From Limnochordaceae bacterium (GTDB lineage: Bacteria; Bacillota; Limnochordia; Limnochordales; Geochordaceae), in the NCBI GenBank assembly GCA_014896295.1, contig JADBKR010000008.1, forward strand, positions 124,001 through 188,000: DNA of 64,000 nt, read 5' to 3'. Below the pieces are notes generated by a model. That model made no database searches. It saw only the letters and a list, made by a program, of their open reading frames with translations, and was not told where the DNA came from. Below, one piece after another: positions 35,239 to 44,155 of the stretch. The stretch's first letter is position 1, and each line of letters starts with the position of its first letter. A program made the position numbers and the translations under genes.

Positions 35239-35652
35239 ATGAAATGGCACACCGAATACCTGACCTTCCATACGCCCACCAAACGCCAGTACGTCAACAT
35301 CACGGAGAAAGTACAGGAGGCCATTCGCAAGAGCGGAATTCGCGAGGGCATGGTGCTGGTCTCGGCCATGCACATCACCGCCGGGGTATGGGTCAACGAC
35401 GCGGAGGACGGGCTCATCCAGGACATCGACGAGTGGCTGGAGAAGCTGGCGCCGTACCGCCCGGACTACCGGCATCACCGCACGGGCGAGACCAACGGCG
35501 ACGCCCACCTCAAGAGCCTGCTCGTGCACCACCAGGTCATGGTCCCGGTCACCGGCGGGAGAGCCGACCTGGGTCCCTGGCAGCAGATCTACTACGCGGA
35601 GTTCGATGGGCAGCGCCCCAAGCGCGTGATCCTCAAAGTCATGGGAGAGTGA
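35239..35652 (+). CDS. yjbQ: YjbQ/UPF0047 family protein
   Basis: A 137-residue single-domain YjbQ protein. [15 protein letters not shown] and the [20 protein letters not shown] segment with clustered His residues, then [25 protein letters not shown], are the family's conserved core. Family members have been reported to show weak thiamine-phosphate synthase activity; the true role is unclear. GGGAGGTG lies 6 nt before the ATG at 35239. Confidence 0.92.
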   Translation: MKWHTEYLTFHTPTKRQYVNITEKVQEAIRKSGIREGMVLVSAMHITAGVWVNDAEDGLIQDIDEWLEKLAPYRPDYRHHRTGETNGDAHLKSLLVHHQVMVPVTGGRADLGPWQQIYYAEFDGQRPKRVILKVMGE

Positions 35653-35675
35653 GACAAACGGGCCCGCGCACCCGG

Positions 35676-35692
35676 GCCGGCGCGCCGGCTTT
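35676..35692 (+). terminator. Hairpin after yjbQ
   Basis: GCCGG-CGCG-CCGGC (35676-35689) followed by TTT, 23 nt after the yjbQ stop and abutting the stop of the convergent beta-lactamase-like gene. A GC-rich second inverted region just upstream may serve the opposite strand. Short T-tract, so moderate support. Confidence 0.5.
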
Positions 35693-36603
35693 CAGCGGGC
35701 GGCCACCTTTTCCTGGAAGTCGTAGACCATGCGGGAGATGCGGGCGATGTCGGCAAAGCCGCTTTCGATGTCCTGCACGCCCTCCGACATGATGGCCAGG
35801 ATGTACGGCTGGCGGGCGAACACGATGCCGACGTCGTCCGCCACCCCTTGCACGTCGCCTTCTTTGTGGGCAACCCGTACCGTGGGCGGCAATCGCCCCG
35901 GGAGGCCGACGTGCCAGATCGTGTGCGACAGGTCGTCCAGCAGCCGGTTGCCGAGATCGGGGTGGCGGCTTGCGAAGTCCAGCACGGCCTGCATGTAGGC
36001 CCCCATGTCGCGGGCCGTGCTGACGTTCTCCCCCCCGGGGAAGACGGTCTTGCCCCCGAGCTGGCGCATGTAGGCGGCGATGGTCTCCTTCCCCAAAAAG
36101 CGCGTCAGCATCTGCCAGGCCACATTGTCGCTCACGGTAATGAGCAGGTTGGTGAGAACCCGCAGGGAGTACGACGTCCCGTCGATACCGTCGAACTGCA
36201 GCACGCCCGCGCCGCCGGCGTAGTCCAGGTCCTTCCGATAGGTGATCCGGTCGGACCAGTGCAGCTTGCCCTCTGCCACCAACTGGTTGACGAGCAACGC
36301 GATGGGTACCTTCACCGTGCTCGCCGCCTGGAAGGGCCGATCGGCGTCCATGCCCCACTCCTGGCCCGACCGCACGTCTTTGAAGTAGATCCCGAAGCGC
36401 TGGGGCCTCGTCTCGATGAACCCCAGGATCTGGCGCTGCAACGGCCCGTAGTCGACGCTCCTCGCCCGCGCCTGCGGCAAGGCCCGGCTCAGGGCATAAG
36501 CCAGCGCGATGACCGCTACGGTGGCCCCCAGCACACGCCACGGGCCGCCCGGCGGGGCTCCTCGACCGTTCATGGGCTCATGGCCGCCTCTCTGGCCCGT
36601 CAC
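35692..36603 (-). CDS. Class A beta-lactamase-like serine hydrolase
   Basis: 303 residues with one N-terminal membrane or signal segment (about 24-42). The penicillin-binding fold motifs are complete: STVK at residues 95-98 (nucleophile Ser 95), SDN at 158-160 and a KEG triad at 247-249 in place of KTG/KSG. It could be a beta-lactamase or a related wall-acting serine hydrolase. With no nearby beta-lactam regulator, I do not assign resistance. The start is the GTG at 36603 or the ATG at 36573. Confidence 0.82.
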   Translation of the reverse strand: MTGQRGGHEPMNGRGAPPGGPWRVLGATVAVIALAYALSRALPQARARSVDYGPLQRQILGFIETRPQRFGIYFKDVRSGQEWGMDADRPFQAASTVKVPIALLVNQLVAEGKLHWSDRITYRKDLDYAGGAGVLQFDGIDGTSYSLRVLTNLLITVSDNVAWQMLTRFLGKETIAAYMRQLGGKTVFPGGENVSTARDMGAYMQAVLDFASRHPDLGNRLLDDLSHTIWHVGLPGRLPPTVRVAHKEGDVQGVADDVGIVFARQPYILAIMSEGVQDIESGFADIARISRMVYDFQEKVAAR

Positions 36604-36694
36604 GGCTGTCCTTTCCGAACCCGGCCATCCCCTCGGGCATAGCGTGAAGGGCGGATGTTCTCAGGAACAGATTGTCAGCCAGAACAGGGGGCGT

Positions 36695-38230
36695 ATGCAC
36701 GTGATCGGAGTAAGGCCCTTCCAGGGCCACGCCCGCGCCCTTCCCAGGGTCGACGTATCGCGCCAGATCCGCACGCCGCTGCTCGACGCCGTGGTGGACT
36801 ACTGGCAAAGCGGGGTCGTGCGGTTCCACATGCCGGGGCACCGGGGCGGGCCCGGAGCGGACCCCCGCATCACGCAGGTGATGGGCCGGGACGTGTTTGG
36901 CATGGACGTCACCGGGGTGCTGGGGCTCGACGACCTCCACCAGCCCCGGGGCGTCATCCAGGAGGCGGAAGAGCTCGCGGCCGAGGCGTTCGGGGCCGAT
37001 CACTCCTTCTTCCTGGTCAACGGCACCTCCGCCGGCGTGCAGGCCATGATCCTCTCGGCTTGTGACCCGGGCGATCGGCTCATCGTCGCCCGCAACGTCC
37101 ACAAGTCCATCATCGGCGGGCTCATCTTGAGCGGTGTCGTCCCGGTCTACGTGACGCCGGAGGTCGACACCGAGTGGGGCATCGCCCTGGGCGTCACGCC
37201 GGAGGAGGTTGGCCGGGCTCTCGAGCGTTACCCCGATGTTCGTGGCGTCCTGCTGGTCAGCCCTACCTACCACGGGGTGACCAGCGATCTCGAGGCGATC
37301 GCCGCCATGGTGCACGAGCGAGGCAAGGTCCTGCTGGTAGACGAGGCCCACGGGCCGCACTTCCGCTTCCACGAAGCCTTCCCCGCCCCGGCCCTGGAGG
37401 CCGGTGCGGACGCCTGCGCCCACGGTATCCACAAGATGCTGAGCGGCTTCACCCAGGCCTCGATGCTGCACGTCAAGGGCGACCGGATCGACCTCGGGCG
37501 GGTGCAGGCGGTCTTACGGCTGTTGCAGAGCACGAGCGCGTCGTACCTGCTGATGAGCTCCCTGGATGCGGCACGCATGCAGATGGCCACGGGCGGGCAC
37601 GAGCTCCTCGATCGGGCCCTTTCCCTGTCACGGCTCCTGCGCCAACGCGTCGAGGGCATCGAGGGCGTCGCCGCCTTCGAGCCGGCGCCGGGCGCCGCGG
37701 GGGCCGCCGGCTTCGACCCGACCAAGGTGGCCGTCCTGGTCAAGCACCTGGGTCTGACAGGGCACCAGGTCGAGCGGCTGCTGCGCGAGCTGGGGCCGGT
37801 GCAGCCCGAGATGCCCGACCTCTTTTACGTGCTTTTCATCGTGAGCTACGCCAACGACGAAGACGACGTCCAACGGCTGGCGGAGGTGCTGGCAGAGATC
37901 GCCGCCCACGCCGACGAGCACTCCACGCCCGAGACCCGGGCGCTGTTGCGGGCGGCACAGCCGCTGGCCGCCGACGTCGTGCGGCAACCGGTGGTCGAGT
38001 TGCCACCCCGGGAAGCCTTCTTCGGTCGTCACCGAGCGGTCGGCCTGGAGCAGGCCACCGGGCGCATCGCCGCCGAGGTAGTCACCTGCTACCCGCCGGG
38101 CATCCCCCTTCTCTGCCCGGGCGAGCGCATCACGCCCGAGGTGGTGGACTTCTTGAAGCTGGTGCGCAGCGCCGGCGCATCCGTCTCCGGGCCCAAGGAT
38201 CCCCGACTCGAGACCCTGGAGGTGCTGTGA
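36695..38230 (+). CDS. Orn/Lys/Arg decarboxylase family PLP enzyme
   Basis: A 511-residue fold-type I PLP enzyme of the short Bacillus SpeA/YaaO type. HMPGHRGG is near the N-terminus, FLVNGTSAGVQAMI covers the cofactor phosphate site, VDEAHGPH is before the cofactor, and Lys 247 in HGIHKMLSGF is the Schiff-base Lys. The C-terminal domain ends in a polyamine-enzyme-like YPPGIPLLCPGERI motif. Arginine or lysine decarboxylation for polyamine synthesis is the family's role; the substrate is not fixed by sequence here. AGGGGG precedes the ATG at 36695. Confidence 0.92.
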   Translation: MHVIGVRPFQGHARALPRVDVSRQIRTPLLDAVVDYWQSGVVRFHMPGHRGGPGADPRITQVMGRDVFGMDVTGVLGLDDLHQPRGVIQEAEELAAEAFGADHSFFLVNGTSAGVQAMILSACDPGDRLIVARNVHKSIIGGLILSGVVPVYVTPEVDTEWGIALGVTPEEVGRALERYPDVRGVLLVSPTYHGVTSDLEAIAAMVHERGKVLLVDEAHGPHFRFHEAFPAPALEAGADACAHGIHKMLSGFTQASMLHVKGDRIDLGRVQAVLRLLQSTSASYLLMSSLDAARMQMATGGHELLDRALSLSRLLRQRVEGIEGVAAFEPAPGAAGAAGFDPTKVAVLVKHLGLTGHQVERLLRELGPVQPEMPDLFYVLFIVSYANDEDDVQRLAEVLAEIAAHADEHSTPETRALLRAAQPLAADVVRQPVVELPPREAFFGRHRAVGLEQATGRIAAEVVTCYPPGIPLLCPGERITPEVVDFLKLVRSAGASVSGPKDPRLETLEVL

Positions 38231-38267
38231 GCGGCCAGGCCTCTGTGGCGGGCCTGCCGCCGACCCT

Positions 38268-39212
38268 ATGGATCCCAAGCTGACCAACCTGCGCGCCCGG
38301 GTGACGCCGCCGCCGCCGGCGAAGACCGCCGTGTCCGTGGTGGAGCTCGAGTCGACGCGTCCCCCGACGCGCCGGAGCGTGGAGGCCCTGGGCCCCCGGA
38401 CGCTGCTCGTGCGGTTGGAGGGGCTGGCGCTCAACATGGACCCGTTCGAGCGGATGGTGCTGGACGGGGTGGTCCGGTCCGTCCGGCTCGACCAGGGCCG
38501 GACGGGCGAGGTGCTGTGCCGTCTCGAGCTCGAGTTCCCTGTCTCGAGCACGCGCCCCCGGATCGAGGTCGAGACCGGCATTCCCGTCGTCACCCGGATC
38601 ACGCTCGACCGGCAGCCGCTGCGCGAGGTGCTGGGGGGCCGGCGCATCGCGATCGACCCCGGGCACGGGGGCCGGGACGCCGGCGCCCGGGGGCCGATCA
38701 ACCTCGAGGAGCGGCACGTGGTGCTCCAGATCGCGCGCCGCCTGGCCGTCCACCTGGAAGAGGCCGGCGCAGCCGTGGCTCTGACGCGGCGGGACGATCG
38801 CTTCGTCGAGCCCCACCTGCGCATGCTGGCCGCGGTCACCCACCGGGCCCAGGTGCTGGTCAGCCTGCATACCCTGCACGAACCTCCGGATCGCTGCCAG
38901 GGGATGGCCGTCCGGTTCGGGGCGGGTGTGGCCCGGGCCGAAGCCGAGGCCATCGCCCGGGCCATCGCGAGCAGCCTGCGCCGGCGGCTGGGGTTGCCGG
39001 AGCACGGGGTACAGGCGATGCACTGGCCGTCGGCCGCGGCGACCCGGGTGCCGGTGGTGCAGGTCGAGGTCCCGTGCATCGCCCACCCGCTGGAAGAGGC
39101 GCTCCTGCGGAGCGTGGTCTTCAAAGACCGCATCGCGCAGGCCATCCGCAACGCCCTCGCCGCGCACTGGGGCGCGGCGCACCAGAGCGGGGGTGCCGCC
39201 GCTGCGCTATAA
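38268..39212 (+). CDS. Amidase_3 family protein without an export signal
   Basis: 314 residues. An N-terminal beta-rich region of about 115 residues, vaguely AMIN-like, precedes an N-acetylmuramoyl-L-alanine amidase fold: IDPGHGGRDAGA, Glu in NLEERH, His in VSLHTLHE and a late VQVEVP with Glu. The zinc set is kept, but VSLHT replaces the usual S-x-H-x-N. There is no hydrophobic N-terminus (it begins MDPKLTNLRARV), so the protein may be cytoplasmic or the start may be misplaced. No clear Shine-Dalgarno precedes the ATG. It follows the decarboxylase by 37 nt. Confidence 0.75.
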   Translation: MDPKLTNLRARVTPPPPAKTAVSVVELESTRPPTRRSVEALGPRTLLVRLEGLALNMDPFERMVLDGVVRSVRLDQGRTGEVLCRLELEFPVSSTRPRIEVETGIPVVTRITLDRQPLREVLGGRRIAIDPGHGGRDAGARGPINLEERHVVLQIARRLAVHLEEAGAAVALTRRDDRFVEPHLRMLAAVTHRAQVLVSLHTLHEPPDRCQGMAVRFGAGVARAEAEAIARAIASSLRRRLGLPEHGVQAMHWPSAAATRVPVVQVEVPCIAHPLEEALLRSVVFKDRIAQAIRNALAAHWGAAHQSGGAAAAL

Positions 39213-39216
39213 GCCG

Positions 39217-39837
39217 ATGGCCATCAGGACCCACATCATCACGGAGAAGGACGACCTGCCGGAGGTGGTCCGCCGCTACACGCGCGGCATCGCACAGCCC
39301 GGCGACGTCATCGCGCTTTCCGAGTCGATGGTCGCCATCACGCAGGGGCGCGCCGTGCTGCCCCAGAGCGTCAAGGTCGGGCGGTTCGCGGACTTCTTGA
39401 GGCGCTTCGCCCACCCCGACGGCAGCCTGGCGACGCCTGCGGCCATGCAGCTCGCCATCCAGGAGGCGGGGCTGCCTCGGGTGCTGGCAGCGGCCGCGGC
39501 GGCGGCCATCGGGCGGCTGTTCGGGCGGCGGGGGGTCTTCTTCCGGGTGGCCGATCGGGGGCTCAACCTGATCGACGACATCGGGGGTACGCTCTACCCT
39601 TACGACCGGACCATCGTGCTGGGACCCGTCAACGGCCAGGAGGTCGCCCGGCGCGTCAAGGAGGCCACCGGGGTGGACACCCTGATCGCCGACGTCAACG
39701 ACATCCACTGCGTGGACATCATCGGATTCACGGGCCAGGAGGATCCGAGAGAGCTCCTGGAGGCGCTGCGCAACAACCCGCAGGGCAACGACGACGAGCA
39801 GACGCCCATCGTCGTGCTCAAGCGCGTGGCTTCCTAG
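39217..39837 (+). CDS. CofE-like (F420-0:gamma-glutamyl ligase family) protein
   Basis: 206 residues, beginning 4 nt after the preceding stop. IAQPGDVIALSESMVAITQGRAV near the N-terminus, a middle GVFFRVADRGLNLIDDIGGTLYPYD, and IADVNDIHCVDIIGF near the end match the CofE-like fold. In F420 producers, CofE adds glutamates to the coenzyme; in most Bacillota the relatives have no assigned role. No other F420 gene is in the window, so I name only the fold. Confidence 0.6.
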   Translation: MAIRTHIITEKDDLPEVVRRYTRGIAQPGDVIALSESMVAITQGRAVLPQSVKVGRFADFLRRFAHPDGSLATPAAMQLAIQEAGLPRVLAAAAAAAIGRLFGRRGVFFRVADRGLNLIDDIGGTLYPYDRTIVLGPVNGQEVARRVKEATGVDTLIADVNDIHCVDIIGFTGQEDPRELLEALRNNPQGNDDEQTPIVVLKRVAS

Positions 39838-39850
39838 CCGCCCGCAGCGC

Positions 39851-39880
39851 CCCGACCCGGCCCGACCCGGCCCGGCCCGG
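39851..39880. repeat. Three tandem 10-bp GC repeats between convergent genes
   Basis: CCCGACCCGG occurs twice in tandem and is followed by CCCGGCCCGG. It lies in the 82-nt gap between the stops of the CofE-like gene and the amidase gene. It could be replication slippage or part of a terminator; no T-tract is present. Confidence 0.6.
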
Positions 39881-39919
39881 CCACCGCCCGTTCCCGAAGA
39901 GGCGACGGCGCCCGCGGGG

Positions 39920-40720
39920 TCAACGTACCTCCGGCGGGTAGATCTCCTGGATGAAGCCCGGCGGCGGCCCGGGCCTGGTCACCGTCGGCCGGTGCTCGGG
40001 CACGTCCCCCTGGAAATACCGCACGATGGCCCTGGCAACGGCCTCTCCCAGGCGCGCCTGGTACGCCGGATCGACCAGCTTGCGCCGGTCGTCGGGGTTG
40101 GACAAGAACCCCACCTCGACCAGCGCGGCGGGCACCTGGCTGTTGCGCAACACGTAGTAGTCCGCTGCCAGGGCTTCCCGGTAGTTCTCGGGCTGCAGCC
40201 TGACGAGCTCCTCCTGCACCAAGAGCGCCAGCCGCCGCCCCTCCACCGAGGACGGGTGATAGAAGGTCTGCGCCCCGAACTGCGACGAGTCGGGATAGCT
40301 GTTGGCGTGCACGCTCACGAAGATCTGCGCCTCCCCCTGGCGGGCCCGGTACAGCCGCAAGTTGAGGCTCGTGCGGGGGTCGGTGAAGGGCGCGTCGTCG
40401 CCGGTACGGGTCATGACCACCCGGGCCCCCAGGCGCTCGAGGCTGGCCGCGAGGTGAAGGCTCACCTGCAAGTTGACGTCCTTTTCCAGGACGCCTCCGT
40501 GGGTCACTCCTCCGTCGTCGCCCCCGTGCCCCGGGTCCACCGCGATCACGAGCCCCTCGAGGGGCAGCCGGCCCGCCTGGGGAACGGACGGCGAGGCCGG
40601 CGGATGTTCGCCGGGCGGAGGCTGCCTGCCGGCCGGCCCAAAGAAGGCGAGGAACGAGAGCCCAGTAAGCAAGAGAGCTCCTGCGGCCACTGCGGTGCGT
40701 ATGCGCGTGCGCCGGTCCAT
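39920..40720 (-). CDS. N-acetylmuramoyl-L-alanine amidase (Amidase_3), membrane anchored or secreted
   Basis: 266 residues with a signal/anchor segment at about 10-28 and a Pro-rich linker. The catalytic fold has VDPGHGGDDGG, Glu in VLEKDVN, His in VSVHANSYPD and Glu in VEVGFLSNPDD. Unlike the amidase at 38.3 kb all motifs are canonical, so activity on peptidoglycan is expected; it resembles CwlD. It converges on the CofE-like gene. The ATG at 40720 is the start. Confidence 0.92.
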   Translation of the reverse strand: MDRRTRIRTAVAAGALLLTGLSFLAFFGPAGRQPPPGEHPPASPSVPQAGRLPLEGLVIAVDPGHGGDDGGVTHGGVLEKDVNLQVSLHLAASLERLGARVVMTRTGDDAPFTDPRTSLNLRLYRARQGEAQIFVSVHANSYPDSSQFGAQTFYHPSSVEGRRLALLVQEELVRLQPENYREALAADYYVLRNSQVPAALVEVGFLSNPDDRRKLVDPAYQARLGEAVARAIVRYFQGDVPEHRPTVTRPGPPPGFIQEIYPPEVR

Positions 40721-40783
40721 CGAGAGGTGTCACAGCGCACACGTATGCCGCGCAGGCCTCGGACCATGCCGACGCCTCCCGGA

Positions 40784-41404
40784 TCAGGCGACCGGTGCCA
40801 GGCCCCGGCGGATCGTCTCGAGCAGGGCGTGGATGATGCGGCCGGTGGCGCCCCAGATGAAGTGCTCGCCGTGCTCGTAGACGTAGCCGGGACGGCCCGA
40901 AGGGGAGTGCCCCACCTGCTCGTGCCCCGGCTCGAGCAGCCACTCGACGGGCACGGTCACGATCTCCGCCACCTCGGCGGGGCTGGGGACGAACCGGTAA
41001 GGCCCGGGCCGCACGACGCCTGCAACGGGGGTGACTCGAAAACCGCTGTGGGAGACCAGGACGTCGTCCAGCAGACCCAGGACCTCCACGTCCCGCGGAT
41101 CGAGCCCGATCTCTTCGGCGCTTTCACGCAGGGCTGTCGCTACGGGGCCGTCGTCCTCGGGATCCGCGGCTCCCCCGGGAAAGGAGATCTGGCCCTTGTG
41201 GTACTCGACCTCTTCCGTACGCCGGGTGAGCACGAGGAGATCCTCGTCGCCAGGACGGTAGATGGGCACCAGCACCGCGGCAGGTCGCCCGCCCTCGAGC
41301 TCGAGGCGCGCCCGCCCGGGCGACGCCAGGGCGCGACGCAGGGCCGAGACGTAGGGAGAAACGCTGCCGGCGCCGGCGCGAGGGCCATGACCCAAGGCAC
41401 CCAA
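40784..41404 (-). CDS. CoA-pyrophosphatase-type Nudix hydrolase
   Basis: A 206-residue Nudix protein. LVLTRRTEEVEYHKGQISFPGG followed by ALRESAEEIGL combines the CoA-type signature with the Nudix box, predicting cleavage of CoA or acyl-CoA to phosphopantetheine and 3',5'-ADP. The TTG start at 41404 follows AGGAGG by 7 nt. It is transcribed away from the LacI-type gene at 41.56 kb. Confidence 0.87.
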   Translation of the reverse strand: MGALGHGPRAGAGSVSPYVSALRRALASPGRARLELEGGRPAAVLVPIYRPGDEDLLVLTRRTEEVEYHKGQISFPGGAADPEDDGPVATALRESAEEIGLDPRDVEVLGLLDDVLVSHSGFRVTPVAGVVRPGPYRFVPSPAEVAEIVTVPVEWLLEPGHEQVGHSPSGRPGYVYEHGEHFIWGATGRIIHALLETIRRGLAPVA

Positions 41405-41528
41405 CCCATGCCCTCCTGGGAAGATATTGTACCGCCGCTATTCGCTCGCCACCATCCCGCATCTTGCCATACCGCCGCCTCACCGTCGAGCAGGGGAGGG
41501 CGCGCTCGGTGACGAATGGGAGGAAATG

Positions 41529-41538
41529 CAACCGGTTG
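41529..41538 (+). promoter_or_regulatory. LacI-type operator core upstream of the second LacI gene
   Basis: CAACCGGTTG, a perfect 10-bp palindrome with a central CG step, the usual architecture of LacI-family operators. It ends 24 nt before the LacI ATG at 41563 and probably mediates autoregulation and control of the following ABC importer genes. Confidence 0.55.
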
Positions 41539-41562
41539 TATTGGGCGGGAAGCGACGGAAGC

Positions 41563-42660
41563 ATGGTCACCAAGACCAGCATGGCCGACGTGGCGCGAGC
41601 GGCGGGGGTTTCCAAGTCCACCGTTTCTCGCGCGCTGGCCGGCGACAGCCGGGTCAAGGAGGCGACCCGCCTGCGGATCGAGCAGGCGGCTCAGGAGCTC
41701 GGGTACATCCCCAACCGGATCGCCCGGGCGCTGGCCCGCGGCCGCACCGAGATGATCGCGGTGGTGACGCCCACGCCGCCCCGTAGCTTCTCGGATCCCT
41801 TCTACCTGGAGTTCCTGGGCGGCCTGGGCGACCGGGTCATGGAGGCCGGGTACAGCCTGGTGATCACCTCTCCCGGCGCCGGCGGTTCGCCTGCCAGCAG
41901 CCTGGCGGAGCTGGCAGCCGGACGAGTGGTCGACGGGGCCGTCTTGACGGAGGTGCAGGTGGACGATCCCCGGCTGGCCCTGCTGCGGCAGGCACCTCTT
42001 CCTTTCGTAGTGCTGGGCACGCCGGAGGACGCCTCCGGCGGGGTCGTGCCCGGCGTCTGGTTCGTGGACGGCGACAACGAGGGTGGGGCGCGGCAGGTGG
42101 TGGAGCACCTGCTCTCCCTGGGCCACCGCCGGATTGCCTGCATCACCGGCCCCCTGCACCTCGTCTCCGCCCGGCGCAGGCTCGCAGGGTACCTGCAGGC
42201 CTTGCAGGCGGCCGGCGTCGCCTCGTCGCCCGAGTGGGTCGTCGAGGGCGACTTCACCCGCGAAGGAGGCCTGCGGGCGGGGCAGCACCTGCTGCAGGCC
42301 CGGCTCCTCGATCTCCGGGAGCCGGGATCCCTGACCGCGATTTTCGCAAGCAACGACTTGATGGCCATCGGCGTGCTCGAGGCCCTGCGCGGCGCCGGGC
42401 TGCGCGTGCCGGAGGATGTCTCGGTAGCAGGTTTCGACGGGATCTACCTGGCCGATCTCCTGGAGCCTTCGCTGACCACGGGAGCGCAGCCCATCCGCGC
42501 GCTGGGCCGGATCGTGGCCGAGCTGCTCCTCGATCGGTTGGGCGCAGCAGGTGGGGACGGGGCCGCCGTCCCTGAGCAGGGCGGGGCGGTCGGCCGGCGA
42601 GTCGTCGTACCGGTGCAGCTGCGGGTCAAGGGGAGCACCGGCCCGCCGCGAGGGAGGTGA
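41563..42660 (+). CDS. LacI family transcriptional regulator of the sugar importer
   Basis: 365 residues from the ATG at 41563. The N-terminal helix-turn-helix is MADVARAAGVSKSTVSRALAG, the hinge PNRIARALARG. The effector domain has the family's LGHRRIACITGP and IFASNDLMAIGVLEALR. The frame is open upstream to 41464 but that part is not homologous. It directly precedes a carbohydrate binding protein and two permeases on the same strand, so it is presumably their regulator. The inducer sugar is unknown. Confidence 0.93.
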   Translation: MVTKTSMADVARAAGVSKSTVSRALAGDSRVKEATRLRIEQAAQELGYIPNRIARALARGRTEMIAVVTPTPPRSFSDPFYLEFLGGLGDRVMEAGYSLVITSPGAGGSPASSLAELAAGRVVDGAVLTEVQVDDPRLALLRQAPLPFVVLGTPEDASGGVVPGVWFVDGDNEGGARQVVEHLLSLGHRRIACITGPLHLVSARRRLAGYLQALQAAGVASSPEWVVEGDFTREGGLRAGQHLLQARLLDLREPGSLTAIFASNDLMAIGVLEALRGAGLRVPEDVSVAGFDGIYLADLLEPSLTTGAQPIRALGRIVAELLLDRLGAAGGDGAAVPEQGGAVGRRVVVPVQLRVKGSTGPPRGR

Positions 42661-42731
42661 GGCAGCCCCGAGGGCGGGTGGGGACCGCGGCGTCGTTCCA
42701 CACAAGCTCAGTACGTAGAGAGGGGATCCCC

Positions 42732-44033
42732 ATGGCTGAGAGGAGACATCCGGGCAGGCTCGGGTTGCGGGCGCTCGTGTGGGTGACACTTGCCGCGTTG
42801 TTCGTCGCCATGGTGGGTGCCCAGGCGCTGGCGGCCCGCACGGTGACCATGTTGGGCACCTGGGGCGGCCAGGAGCTGGAGGCGTTCCGCAAGGTACTGG
42901 AGCCGTTCGAGAAGGAGACCGGCATTCGCGTGGAGTTCACCGGGACCCGGGACCTGCCGGCGGTGCTGACGACCCGGGTGCAGGCCGGCAACCCGCCGGA
43001 TCTGGCCGCGCTTCCCAACCCCGGCCAGATGCGGGAGTTCGCCCGGGAGGGGCACCTGGTCGATCTGAGCAAGGCGCTCGACGTGAAGGTGCTCAGGCAA
43101 CAGTATGCTCCGGTCTGGCTCGATCTGGGCAGCTACGACGGCAAGCTCTACGCCATCTTCATGTCGGCCGACCTGAAGAGCCTGGTCTGGTACAGCCCGA
43201 AGGCGTTTGCCGCCAAGGGCTACGCCGTGCCCAAGACGTGGGACGAGATGATGGCCCTCTCCGACCGGATCGTCAAGGACGGCGGCACCCCGTGGGCCAT
43301 CGGCCTGGAGAGCGGCGCCGCCAGCGGCTGGCCGGGCACCGACTGGATCGAGGACATCATGCTGCGCACCGCCGGGCCCGAGGTCTACGACAAGTGGGTG
43401 GCCCACCAGATCCCGTGGACCGATCCTGCCGTCAGGCGGGCCTGGGAGACCTTCGGCAAGATCGCCCTCAACCCCAAGTACGTTTACGGCGGCCCCACGG
43501 GTGAGCTGACCACCAACTTCGGCGACAGCGTCAACGCCCTGTTCACCTCGCCGCCGAGGGCCTACATGCACCGGCAGGCGACGTTCATCCAGAGCTTCAT
43601 CCTGAAGGCCAACCCCGGCCTCAAGGCCGGCACCGACTACGACTTCTTCGCGCTTCCGCCCATCGACCCCAAGTGGGGCACGCCGGCCCTGGGCGCCGCG
43701 GACATGGTGGGCATGTTCAAAGACTCGCCCGAGGCGCGCATGGTGATCCAGTACCTCGCCTCCCCGAAGGCTCAGGAACGGTGGGTGGCGGCTCTCGGCA
43801 AGCTCTCTGCCAACAAGGCGGTCAGCATGAACGCCTACCCGGACCCCCTCACCCGCAAGGCGGCCAAGATCCTGGTCGACGCCCAGGTATTCCGCTTCGA
43901 CGGCTCGGACCTGATGCCGGCTGCGGTCGGGTCCGGCTCGTTCTGGACCGGGATCCTGGATTACGTCGGTGGTGAGGACCTCGACAGCGTGCTCGAGAAG
44001 ATCGAGCGATCCGCCGAAGAGGCGTATCGCTGA
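42732..44033 (+). CDS. Carbohydrate ABC transporter substrate-binding protein
   Basis: A 433-residue family 1 (SBP_bac_1) solute-binding protein. A signal peptide covers about residues 1-35 (ending ALAA) and the mature region starts TVTMLGTWGGQELEAFRKVL. NPPDLAALPNPGQM and KTWDEMMALSDRI are typical of maltose/alpha-glucoside-type binding proteins. No lipobox Cys is seen. GAGAGGGG precedes the ATG at 42732 by about 6 nt. Two permeases follow; no ATPase is present, so a shared MsmK-type ATPase is probably encoded elsewhere. Confidence 0.9.
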   Translation: MAERRHPGRLGLRALVWVTLAALFVAMVGAQALAARTVTMLGTWGGQELEAFRKVLEPFEKETGIRVEFTGTRDLPAVLTTRVQAGNPPDLAALPNPGQMREFAREGHLVDLSKALDVKVLRQQYAPVWLDLGSYDGKLYAIFMSADLKSLVWYSPKAFAAKGYAVPKTWDEMMALSDRIVKDGGTPWAIGLESGAASGWPGTDWIEDIMLRTAGPEVYDKWVAHQIPWTDPAVRRAWETFGKIALNPKYVYGGPTGELTTNFGDSVNALFTSPPRAYMHRQATFIQSFILKANPGLKAGTDYDFFALPPIDPKWGTPALGAADMVGMFKDSPEARMVIQYLASPKAQERWVAALGKLSANKAVSMNAYPDPLTRKAAKILVDAQVFRFDGSDLMPAAVGSGSFWTGILDYVGGEDLDSVLEKIERSAEEAYR

Positions 44034-44155
44034 AGCGGGGAGTTTCGTAGCAAAGACCACGGGTGAGCCACAACGATCCCAAACGGCTGCCGGTGAGGTG
44101 CGGGCGCGCGGAGGCCGGCGCCCGCACCGCCGGCCCTCGAAGGGAGTGAGGCGAC

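Noticed and set aside
35692-36603. Antibiotic-resistance beta-lactamase
   Set aside because: The class A motifs are present but there is no resistance context and the third motif is KEG. Many wall enzymes share the fold, so resistance is not claimed.
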